This document shows, piece by piece, positions 48,393 through 56,110 of a stretch of DNA of 64,000 nt. The DNA is from Pseudomonas sp. 102515 (GTDB lineage: Bacteria; Pseudomonadota; Gammaproteobacteria; Pseudomonadales; Pseudomonadaceae). The first letter of the stretch is position 1; each line of letters opens with the position of its first letter. The stretch spans positions 744,001 through 808,000 of the forward strand of contig NZ_JAVHTY010000002.1 of assembly GCF_031085165.1 (NCBI RefSeq). The letters run 5' to 3'. The translations under genes and the position numbers were made by a program. The notes below the pieces were generated by a model, which worked only from the letters and a program-made list of their open reading frames with translations, had not been told where the DNA came from and did not search any database.

Positions 48393-49061
48393 TCACTCGT
48401 CCTCGACGATCAGCACCACCAGATCCTTGGGCCCATGGGCGCCATAGGCCAGCACCTGCTCGATGTCGGCGGTCTTGGACGGTCCGGAGATCAGCAGGGC
48501 GTTGGTCGGCATGCCGTCCTGCCAGCGGTGCTGTTGCTGCAACTCGTAGAAGTTGTCCACCACGGTGCTGGCCTTGAGCAGGGCGATGTGCAGCGGGGGC
48601 ACCAGGCTCATCAGGCGTGGTTCCTGGCGATCCGGCCACAGCACCAGGCTGCCGGTGGAGGCCAGGGCGCCGAGGGTGCCGGTGAGGCTGGCCGGAGTGT
48701 CGTTGAACAGTTCGGCCTTCCACTCTTCCACGGGGCGATCATAGGCCTTCCAGCGCGGTGAGCCGTCGCCCTGCCAGCGCTCCACCAGGCGTGCGCCATG
48801 GGGCGTGCCGGGAGCGATCAGCAACAGCTCCAAACCGCGTTCGGCGAGGACGCGCTCGACCAGCGCCGGCCAGTCCGCCGCGGTGGTCAGATGGGTTTCG
48901 GTATGCACCGTCTCCATCAGGGTACGCAGGCGAGCGACGCGCTCTTCGGGTGGATAGCGCCAGGGTTCGGTCACCAGGGCTTCGTCGAAGGTGTCCGCCA
49001 GCGGCCGGGTACCCTGCAGACTGCCGCGCAGCTTGGCGAGGATGTTGTCGCGGGCGCTCAT
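48393..49061 (-). CDS. lutC: lactate utilization protein C (LUD domain)
   Basis: 222 aa, starting MSARDNILAKLRGSLQG. An LUD (YkgG) domain is present: LTGTLGALASTGSLVLWPD, RLMSLVPPLHIALL, ISGPSKTADIEQVLAYGAHGPK. It is the third subunit of the LutABC (LldEFG) L-lactate oxidase. Its ATG overlaps the lutB stop by 4 bp, and it is the last gene of the lldP-lutABC operon. Confidence 0.95.
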   Translation of the reverse strand: MSARDNILAKLRGSLQGTRPLADTFDEALVTEPWRYPPEERVARLRTLMETVHTETHLTTAADWPALVERVLAERGLELLLIAPGTPHGARLVERWQGDGSPRWKAYDRPVEEWKAELFNDTPASLTGTLGALASTGSLVLWPDRQEPRLMSLVPPLHIALLKASTVVDNFYELQQQHRWQDGMPTNALLISGPSKTADIEQVLAYGAHGPKDLVVLIVEDE

Positions 49062-50512
49062 GGGCGTTTCTCCAGGTGGTCGCGGGCCAGTTCGTGCAGC
49101 GAGCGCGTTGCCGGCCTGGGCGCACTGTGGTGCTCCGTCCAGGGGCCGAGTTGGCCCGGGGTGAAGCGGCCGAAGCGGGTGGCCAGGTAGCTGAAGCCGC
49201 GATAGAGCAGCGGCGAGGTGTAGAGATGCTGCCAGGCATGCCAGGTCCAGCGCTCACGGGCGGAGAACTTGCTGCCCTGTCCGCGCAGCAGATGGGGCTT
49301 GGCATCGGGCGCCTTGACGTTTTCCTCGCGCAGGCGCCGCAACAGCGCCGGAATGGGGATCTTGACCGGACAGACTTCACCGCAGGCACCGCACAGCGAG
49401 GAGGCGCTGGGATGATCGGGTGCGCGCTCCAGGCCGACCAGGTGGGGGGTGATGATGGCGCCGATGGGGCCGGGATAGACCTCGCCATAGGCGTGGCCGC
49501 CGATGCGGGTGTAGACCGGGCAGTGGTTCATGCAGGCACCGCAGCGTATGCAGTTGAGGGTCTGGCGCAATTCGCTGTCGGCGAAGGCCTGGCTGCGGCC
49601 ATTGTCCAGCAGCACCAGGTGCACCTCCCGCGGTCCGTCCAGTTCCTCGGCCTTGCGCGGACCGGAGATCATGTTGACGTAGGTGGTGATCGGCTGGCCC
49701 AGGGCCGAGCGGGTCAGCAGTGACAGTAGTGGCACCACGTCGCGCAGGTTTTCCACCACTTTCTCGATGCCGGTCACGGCGATGTGCACCGGCGGTACCG
49801 TGGTGGACATCCGCCCGTTGCCCTCGTTTTCCACCAGCAGCAGGGTGCCGGTCTCGGCCACCGCGAAGTTGACCCCGGAGATGCCGATGTCGGCCTCGAA
49901 GAATTTCTGCCGCAGCACCCGCCGGCCGGTCTGGATGAGTTCGTCGACGTCGGTGGTATAGGGCTCGGCCAGGTGCTCGTGGAAGAGGGTGCCCACCTGC
50001 TGCCGGTTGAGGTGGATGGCCGGCATGATGATGTGAGACGGCTTCTCCCCGGCGAGCTGGATGATGTACTCACCCATGTCCGATTCCAGGCAGTCGATGC
50101 CCTGGGCGCCGAGGACATGGTTCATGTCCATCTCTTCGCTGACCATGGACTTGCCCTTGATCAGCAACCGCGCTTCATGGCGCTCGGCGATCTGCTGGAC
50201 GATGGCGTTGGCCTCGGCGGTGGTCTCGGCCCAGTGCACCTGGACGCCGTTGCGCGTGAGGTTGGCTTCCAGTCGTTCCAGCAGCTCCGGCAACTTGGAC
50301 AGCGCCCGGGCGCGGGTGCGATTGCCCAGTTCGCGCAGGCGCTCGCGCTCGTCGGCATCGCTCATGCTGGCCAGGCGCTTGGTCATCAGCGAATCCATGG
50401 CCGTGCGGAAGTTGCGTCTGAGCTGGTCGTCGCCCAGGGCCTGGCGTGCCCGCGTCTTGAAAGGGGGCGCCTCGCTGACGTCGGTGAGGGGGATCTTCAG
50501 CCTCTCGTTCAC
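49058..50512 (-). CDS. lutB: lactate utilization iron-sulfur protein B
   Basis: 484 aa from GTG (MNERLKIPLTDVSEAPPF). An LUD-type N-terminal domain (about residues 70-300; GKSMVSEEMDMNHVL) is followed by a ferredoxin-like part with CIRCGACMNHCPVY and CGACGEVCPVKIPIP. It is the electron-transfer subunit of LutABC. It overlaps both lutA (GTGA) and lutC (ATGA). Confidence 0.96.
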   Translation of the reverse strand: MNERLKIPLTDVSEAPPFKTRARQALGDDQLRRNFRTAMDSLMTKRLASMSDADERERLRELGNRTRARALSKLPELLERLEANLTRNGVQVHWAETTAEANAIVQQIAERHEARLLIKGKSMVSEEMDMNHVLGAQGIDCLESDMGEYIIQLAGEKPSHIIMPAIHLNRQQVGTLFHEHLAEPYTTDVDELIQTGRRVLRQKFFEADIGISGVNFAVAETGTLLLVENEGNGRMSTTVPPVHIAVTGIEKVVENLRDVVPLLSLLTRSALGQPITTYVNMISGPRKAEELDGPREVHLVLLDNGRSQAFADSELRQTLNCIRCGACMNHCPVYTRIGGHAYGEVYPGPIGAIITPHLVGLERAPDHPSASSLCGACGEVCPVKIPIPALLRRLREENVKAPDAKPHLLRGQGSKFSARERWTWHAWQHLYTSPLLYRGFSYLATRFGRFTPGQLGPWTEHHSAPRPATRSLHELARDHLEKRP

Positions 50513-51333
50513 GCTGCACCTCCGATACGGCGCCAGAGAAAGCTCGCCAGGTGTTCGCCACGCAGGGCGGCGCGCTGCTTTTCCAGGGCGCCGTTGATGT
50601 TCATCAGGCAACCGCAGTCGGCGGTGAGCACCTGGGCCGCACCGCTGTCCTGCAGGGCACGGGTCTTGTCCGCCACCATGGCGCCGGAGATGTCCGGCAT
50701 CCGTACCGAGAAGGTGCCGCCAAAACCGCAGCATTCGCTCTCGTGGTCATGGTCGACGCGCTCCACGGCCTGCAGCTGGCCGAGCAGGGCGCGGCCGTGC
50801 AGGTGGGTCTGCATCTCGCGGCGGGCGCTGCAGGAGGTGTGCAGCGCCACCTTGGTCGGGGCGCCGCGATCCTGGTAGTCCACCTGGCAGACGTGAAGCA
50901 GGAATTCCGCCAGTTCGTAGGTGCGCTCGGCCAGGTCCCTTACCTGACGCAGGGTCTCGGGTTCGTCGGCGAACAGCTCGGCATAGTGATGGCGCAGCAT
51001 GCCGGCGCAGGAGCCGGAGGGCACCACCACCGGCCAGGGCTCGGCGAACAGTGCCAGCTGGGTACGGGCGACGGCGCGGGCTTCCTCGGTGTAGCCCGAG
51101 GTGTAGGCGGGCTGGCCGCAGCAACTCTGCGCCTGGGGAAAGTGCACGCGGATGCCTTCGCGCTCCAGCAGACGGATGCTGTCCATGCCGGCTTCCGGAT
51201 AGAAGAGGTCCACCACGCAGGTGCCGAAGAGATAGACCTGGGTCGGCTTCTGCTGCGGATAAGTCCGCGGCGGCGCCAGGGGCGGCGCGGTGCGGGTGGC
51301 GTTGAGGGCGGCGTTGTGGAAGAGGTCGTTCAT
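50509..51333 (-). CDS. lutA: lactate utilization protein A (CCG domain)
   Basis: 274 aa. Two cysteine-rich CCG domains of the HdrB/GlpC type are present (AQSCCGQPAYTSGY and ESECCGFGGTFSVRM), plus TSCSARREMQTHL, sites for non-canonical Fe-S clusters. It is the first subunit gene after lldP (71-bp gap). The N-terminal 25 residues are low in conservation, so the start might be slightly later. Confidence 0.95.
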   Translation of the reverse strand: MNDLFHNAALNATRTAPPLAPPRTYPQQKPTQVYLFGTCVVDLFYPEAGMDSIRLLEREGIRVHFPQAQSCCGQPAYTSGYTEEARAVARTQLALFAEPWPVVVPSGSCAGMLRHHYAELFADEPETLRQVRDLAERTYELAEFLLHVCQVDYQDRGAPTKVALHTSCSARREMQTHLHGRALLGQLQAVERVDHDHESECCGFGGTFSVRMPDISGAMVADKTRALQDSGAAQVLTADCGCLMNINGALEKQRAALRGEHLASFLWRRIGGAA

Positions 51334-51404
51334 AGGTTAACTCCGGGTTGGCCCGGTTGAAAGAGAGCCGGTGGCGACCGGGGCCGCCGCCCGGAACCGC
51401 GCGA

Positions 51405-53099
51405 TCAGTGCACCAGCATGCCGGTGAACACATAGGCCTGCGCCAGGGTGATCAACCCGACCAGCACGGCGAAGCCGATGCTGTGGCGCACGGTGAAGCG
51501 GAACAGGTCCGACTCCTTGCCCACCATGCCGGTGGCGGCGCAGGCCACGGCGATGGATTGCGGCGAGATCATCTTGCCGGTCACGCCGCCGGAGCTGTTG
51601 GCTGCCACCAGCAGGGTGTCGGAAACGCCGATCTGGTGCGCGGTCGTCGCCTGCAGCGAGCCGAACAGGGCGTTGGACGAGGTATCCGAACCGGTCAGGA
51701 ACACCCCCAGCCAGCCCAGCAGCGGCGAGAAGAAGGGGAACAGCGCGCCGGTACCGGCCAGCAGCAGGGCCAGGGTGGTGGACATGCCCGAGTAGTTGAC
51801 GACGAAGGCGAAGGCCAGCACCAGTCCGATGGACAGGATCGGCTTGCGCAACTCCACCAGGGTTTCCTTGAACACGCCCAGGGCGGTCGACGGCTTGATG
51901 CGGAAGATGGCCATGGAGATCAGGGCGGAGATCAGGATGGCGGTGCCCGAGGCCGACAGCAGGTCGAGCTTGTAGACTGCCGGCATGGGCGTCGGGGTGG
52001 CCACGATCGGCAGCGTCTTGAGCACCAGCTTGTCCAGGTAGGGCACCGGCACGTTGATCACCAGGGCATAGAGGGCACCGCCGGTGGTGAACAGCGCCTT
52101 GAAGGCCTTGGTGGTCCAGAGGGTGACGACCACGGTCAGGATCAGGAACGGCGACCAGGCCTTGATCACGGTACCCAGGGAATGCTCCGGGGGCAGCCGG
52201 CCGCCGCTGCCGAAGCCTGCCCCGCCACCTAGCATGGCGGCGCCGCCGCCACTGACCACGGCAGTGGCGCCCGTGGTGGCATGCTGCGGCTGGCGCAGCT
52301 TGAGGTAGCCGGTAAGGGCGATCATGGCGGCCAGCGACGAGGTGATGTCGGGCAGCTCCGGACCGATGAAGTTGGAGGTCAGGTACTGGAACACGGCGAA
52401 GGTGCCACCGCAGATCAGCGCCGGCTTCCAGGTTTCCCGCAGGCCGCGCATGCCGTCCATCATGAACATCAGCCACAGCGGCACCAGCAGCGACAGCAAG
52501 GGCAACTGGCGACCGGTCATGGCCCCGATCTTGAAGGCGTCGATGCCGGTCACCTGGCCGGCGACGATGGTCGGGATGCCCAGGGCGCCAAAGGCCACCG
52601 GCGCGGTGTTGGCGATCAGGCAGAGCCCGGCCGCCTTCAGCGGATTGTGGCCCAGGCCGACCAGCAGAGCGGCGGTGATGGCCACCGGCGCGCCGAAGCC
52701 GGCCGCACCCTCCAGGAAGGCGCCAAAGCAGAAGCCGATCAGCAGTACCTGCAGGCGTTGATCGTCGGTGATCGACAGCACCGAGCTGCGGATGATGTCG
52801 AACTGGCCGCACTTGACCGTCAGCTTGTAGAGGAACACCGCCGTGACGATGATCCAGGCGATGGGCCAGAGGCCGTAGAGGAACCCATAGCCGGCCGAGG
52901 CCAGCGCCTTGTCCACCGGCATGCGATAGACGAACAGCGCGATGAGCAGGGCGATCGCCAGGGTGATGGCGCCGGCCACATGGCCCTTGAGTCTCAGACC
53001 GGCGAGGGCGACGAAGAAGAACAGGATAGGCAGGGCAGCGACGAAGGCCGAAAGGCCCAGGCTGCCGAGGGGGAGGTAGAGCTGTTGCCAGGTATCCAT
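51405..53099 (-). CDS. lldP: L-lactate permease (LctP family)
   Basis: 564 aa inner-membrane protein with about 12-14 hydrophobic helices ([19 protein letters not shown] at the N-terminus). [20 protein letters not shown] is the family signature. A Gly-rich loop occurs around residues 285-305. It imports L-/D-lactate with protons. It is the first gene of the operon with lutABC, divergent from the GntR regulator with its operator between them. Confidence 0.96.
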   Translation of the reverse strand: MDTWQQLYLPLGSLGLSAFVAALPILFFFVALAGLRLKGHVAGAITLAIALLIALFVYRMPVDKALASAGYGFLYGLWPIAWIIVTAVFLYKLTVKCGQFDIIRSSVLSITDDQRLQVLLIGFCFGAFLEGAAGFGAPVAITAALLVGLGHNPLKAAGLCLIANTAPVAFGALGIPTIVAGQVTGIDAFKIGAMTGRQLPLLSLLVPLWLMFMMDGMRGLRETWKPALICGGTFAVFQYLTSNFIGPELPDITSSLAAMIALTGYLKLRQPQHATTGATAVVSGGGAAMLGGGAGFGSGGRLPPEHSLGTVIKAWSPFLILTVVVTLWTTKAFKALFTTGGALYALVINVPVPYLDKLVLKTLPIVATPTPMPAVYKLDLLSASGTAILISALISMAIFRIKPSTALGVFKETLVELRKPILSIGLVLAFAFVVNYSGMSTTLALLLAGTGALFPFFSPLLGWLGVFLTGSDTSSNALFGSLQATTAHQIGVSDTLLVAANSSGGVTGKMISPQSIAVACAATGMVGKESDLFRFTVRHSIGFAVLVGLITLAQAYVFTGMLVH

Positions 53100-53170
53100 C
53101 GGGTGCTCCTTGATTGTTTTTGTAGGGAGGCGGCAGGACGGGGTTGCACAAGATCGCAGCCTGTGGCAAA

Positions 53171-53187
53171 AATTGGTAAGACCAATT
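53171..53187. promoter_or_regulatory. LldR/PdhR-type operator
   Basis: AATTGGT-AAG-ACCAATT is a perfect 7-bp inverted repeat with 3-bp centre, identical to the AATTGGTnnnACCAATT consensus of PdhR/LldR regulators. It lies 72 bp upstream of lldP and 133 bp upstream of the regulator gene. Confidence 0.88.
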
Positions 53188-53319
53188 TACAAGAGCGACT
53201 TCACGCACGTTAAGCGGGGTCTTTGCGCCTGTCAAACCCCTTGATGTGCGACTTTCGTCGGCCAGCACCGCCTGCCTGGCGGACGCCCGCCACCGCCCAC
53301 GGCTTTTTCGAGGTTTTTC

Positions 53320-54087
53320 ATGGGGTTCGAACCAGTCAAGCAACGTCGTCTGTCGGACGACATCGTCAAGCACCTGGAAGCGCTGATCGCCGAAGGCTCC
53401 CTGCGCCCTGGCGAGCGCCTCCCGGCCGAGCGGGTGCTGGCCGAGCGGTTCGGGGTGTCGCGACCCTCGCTGCGCGAGGCCATCCAGAAACTGGTAGCGC
53501 GCGGGTTGCTGCTCAGCCGGCAGGGCGGCGGCACCTATGTCACCGAGGCGCTCAACAGCGCCTTCACCGATCCCTTGCTGCCGCTGCTGGAAAGCCGCGA
53601 GGAAACCCGGCGCGATCTGCTGGAGTTTCGTCACACCCTGGAGAGCGCCTGCGCCTACTACGCCGCGCAGCGCGCCACCGAACCGGATCTGGCACGACTG
53701 ACCCTGGCCTGGGAGCGCCTGGAGGACTGCTACCGCCGGCGCGAGACCCTGACCCGGGAAGAGGAGGGCGAGGCCGATGCGGCCTTTCACCTGGCCATCG
53801 CCGAAGCCAGTCACAACGCCGTCTACCTGCACAGCATCCGCAGCCTGTTCGAATTGCTGCGCCATCACATGGTGACCAATATCGGTGGCATGCAGGCGCA
53901 ACGGGGCGAAACCCGCGAACGCCTGCTGGAGCAGCACCGGTCGCTCTACCAGGCGATTGTCGCGGGTGAAGCGGAAACGGCGCGCGAGGCGGCGAGCCGC
54001 CATCTGGGCTATGTGCGCGAGGTTCTGGAGGAGGCCGGAGCCATGGCAGGCCGTCTGGCACGGGCCAAACGGCGGGATGAACTCTAA
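53320..54087 (+). CDS. lldR: GntR/FadR-family lactate regulator
   Basis: 255 aa. The N-terminal winged helix (LRPGERLPAERVLAERFGVS, RPSLREAIQKL) is followed by an FCD domain (about residues 90-240) with metal/ligand residues in AAFHLAIAEASHNAV and HRSLYQAI. LldR-type FCD regulators repress lactate operons and are relieved by lactate. It is divergent from lldP with a matching palindromic operator in between. Confidence 0.92.
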   Translation: MGFEPVKQRRLSDDIVKHLEALIAEGSLRPGERLPAERVLAERFGVSRPSLREAIQKLVARGLLLSRQGGGTYVTEALNSAFTDPLLPLLESREETRRDLLEFRHTLESACAYYAAQRATEPDLARLTLAWERLEDCYRRRETLTREEEGEADAAFHLAIAEASHNAVYLHSIRSLFELLRHHMVTNIGGMQAQRGETRERLLEQHRSLYQAIVAGEAETAREAASRHLGYVREVLEEAGAMAGRLARAKRRDEL

Positions 54088-54149
54088 AAAAACTGGCGGA
54101 AAAACCCGTAGTGGCACTAGGCTACTACAACAAGTTATCCGTCCGCGGC

Positions 54150-54176
54150 TAAAGTTTAGCGTTTCAGAGCTGATAA
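54150..54176 (+). promoter_or_regulatory. FliA (sigma-28) promoter of the chemosensory operon
   Basis: TAAAGTTT (54150-54157), N11, GCTGATAA (54169-54176). It differs by one base from the classical consensus TAAAGTTT-N11-GCCGATAA. It lies 49 bp before the first gene. Confidence 0.85.
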
Positions 54177-54225
54177 CCCGGTCACACCTTCCCGCCTTCG
54201 CTGGCGTCTAGACCGGTATCTTCCT

Positions 54226-55401
54226 GTGGAACACGCCCCTTCTTCGCCCTCGCTCATCGACCTTACATTCACCCCTGCATTGCTTGGTGCCTGCGGTACC
54301 GGAGCGACGTTGCTGGCTGGCGGCGTGACCTCGGCCACCCTGGTCCTGAGTGCTACCCAGCTGGCACTGGCCGTGGGCCTGGGTTTCTGGCAACTGCGTC
54401 GCGCCCAGGTAGGGCAGGCCGCGCGCGCGTCCGGGCAGGCCGTGAGCCAGAGCCCTGCCGGCGGCCGTGACGAGGCCCTGGAAGCCCTCTGCGTGGCCGT
54501 CCTGCCGGTGTGGTCCGAACAGATCGAAGCCGCGCGGGCCCATACCGAGCAGGAAATCGTCAGCCTGACCAGTCGCTTCGCCGAACTGGCCGGCCGCATC
54601 CACAGCGTCGCCGGCGCCGATCACGGCAGCGGCGATCGCCTGGTCAATCTCATGGCCAGCAGCCAGAACCAGCTGGATGGCATCCTGCAATCGCTGCGTG
54701 AGGCGCTGTCGAGCAAGGGCGCGCTGCTGCACGAGGTCAACGGCCTGGCCGGGCTGACCGAGCAGCTCAAGAGCATGGCCAAGGACGTCGGCGACGTGGC
54801 CCGCCAGACCAACCTGCTGGCGCTCAACGCCGCCATCGAAGCCGCCCGTGCCGGTGAGGCCGGGCGTGGCTTCGCGGTGGTCGCCGACGAGGTGCGCAAG
54901 CTCTCCACCCTGTCCGGCGATACCGGGCAGAAGATCGGTGAAACCGTGGAAACGGTGAACGGCGCCATCGCCCGCACCCTGGAACTGTCGCAGCTCCATG
55001 CCGAACGCGACACCGGCACCCTGAACCAGTCCGGCGAGACCATCGAACAGGTCATCGGCGCCTTTGGCGGCACTACACGTGACGTGGTCGAGCGCAGCGA
55101 TGCCCTGGCCGAGAACGCCACTGCCGTCGGTGGCGCCATCGCCGAGGTGCTGGTCGCCCTGCAATTCCAGGATCGCGTCAGCCAGATGCTTGGCCACATC
55201 CGTGACGACCAGGCCCGCCTCGAGCGCCTGGTGATCGACCGTCGCGCCCTGGCCGCCAGCGGTCAGCCGCTGCCACCCCTGGACACCAAGGGCTGGCTCG
55301 CCGAACTGGCCCGTACCTACACCATGGCCGAGCAGGTCGCCGTGCATCACGGCAAGCGACCGGCCGCCGCCGCTGCCGAATCCGATATCACCTTCTTTTA
55401 A
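54226..55401 (+). CDS. methyl-accepting-chemotaxis-like protein, no periplasmic domain
   Basis: 391 aa from GTG. A hydrophobic stretch at about residues 15-58 could give one or two membrane helices; no sensor domain follows. The MCP signalling hairpin tip ([18 protein letters not shown]) is at about residues 194-211. The protein ends SDITFF. Its small size and place at the head of the operon suggest a cytoplasm-facing signalling component of the CheA array. It shows only family-level likeness to the two large MCPs downstream. Confidence 0.85.
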   Translation: MEHAPSSPSLIDLTFTPALLGACGTGATLLAGGVTSATLVLSATQLALAVGLGFWQLRRAQVGQAARASGQAVSQSPAGGRDEALEALCVAVLPVWSEQIEAARAHTEQEIVSLTSRFAELAGRIHSVAGADHGSGDRLVNLMASSQNQLDGILQSLREALSSKGALLHEVNGLAGLTEQLKSMAKDVGDVARQTNLLALNAAIEAARAGEAGRGFAVVADEVRKLSTLSGDTGQKIGETVETVNGAIARTLELSQLHAERDTGTLNQSGETIEQVIGAFGGTTRDVVERSDALAENATAVGGAIAEVLVALQFQDRVSQMLGHIRDDQARLERLVIDRRALAASGQPLPPLDTKGWLAELARTYTMAEQVAVHHGKRPAAAAAESDITFF

Positions 55402-55412
55402 GGAAAGCTGTC

Positions 55413-55784
55413 ATGAGCAACAAGACCATTCTGATCGTCGACGACTCCATCTCCATCCGCCAAGTGGTGTCCATGACCCTGAAAAGCGCTGGCTACGACG
55501 TCATCGAAGGCTGCGACGGCCGCGATGCCCTGACCAAGCTGGACGGTCGCAAGGTGCACCTGATCATCAGCGACGTGAACATGCCCAACATGGACGGCAT
55601 CACCTTCGTCTCCGCGGCCAAGAAGCTGCCGGCCTACCGGTTCACCCCGGTGATCATGCTCACCACCGAGTCCGACGCCGCGAAGAAGGCCGCCGGCCAG
55701 GCCGCCGGTGCCAAGGCCTGGATGGTCAAGCCGTTCCAGCCCGCGCAGATGCTGGCGGCGGTTTCCAAGCTGATCATGCCCTGA
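55413..55784 (+). CDS. cheY: CheY-like single-domain response regulator
   Basis: 123 aa receiver domain. Acidic pocket VDDS, phosphoacceptor D54 in IISDVNMPNMDG, Thr in LTTES and K106 in MVKPFQP are all present. It has no output domain. It lies 11 bp after the MCP-like gene with AAGG upstream. Its stop overlaps a possible ATG of the next gene. Confidence 0.94.
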   Translation: MSNKTILIVDDSISIRQVVSMTLKSAGYDVIEGCDGRDALTKLDGRKVHLIISDVNMPNMDGITFVSAAKKLPAYRFTPVIMLTTESDAAKKAAGQAAGAKAWMVKPFQPAQMLAAVSKLIMP

Positions 55785-55804
55785 TGGCCCTGGAGGCTGC
55801 CCCC

Positions 55805-56110
55805 ATGAACGATGTCGTTCGTACCCGCTTGCCCCTCACCGGGCCGCTGACCATCTACACCGCGGCCGACAGCAAGCCGCTGCTGATGGAGCCCCTGACC
55901 GCCGGGGTCACCGTGGCGCTGGAACTGGCCGAGGTCGATGAATTCGACTCCGCCGGTCTGCAGTTGCTGCTGCTGGCCCACCGCGAGGCGCAGCGTCTGG
56001 GCGGCAGCCTGGAACTGGTCGACCCCAGCCCCGCCGTGACCGAACTGCTCGAGCTGGCAGGTCTCGCCGACTTCTTTACCGCGGCCGCCGCGGAAGGTGT
56101 TGCCGCATGA
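55805..56110 (+). CDS. STAS-domain protein
   Basis: 101 aa from MNDVVRTRLPL, chosen since GGAGG lies eight bases upstream; an ATG at 55784 overlapping cheY is the alternative. The STAS fold ends with VDEFDSAGLQLLLLAHREAQ, with the conserved, phosphorylatable Ser of anti-anti-sigma-like proteins. It sits between cheY and cheA in the operon and overlaps cheA by 4 bp. A STAS protein in a che operon suggests an added partner-switch or scaffold role. Confidence 0.87.
   Translation: MNDVVRTRLPLTGPLTIYTAADSKPLLMEPLTAGVTVALELAEVDEFDSAGLQLLLLAHREAQRLGGSLELVDPSPAVTELLELAGLADFFTAAAAEGVAA

Noticed and set aside
51337-54117. 926-codon minus-strand frame across lldP and the regulator
   Set aside because: It overlaps two well-supported genes on other frames and has no recognisable domain.
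54111-54126. TGGCAC before the chemosensory operon as a sigma-54 site
   Set aside because: There is no TTGC at the right distance, and a near-perfect FliA promoter lies just downstream.
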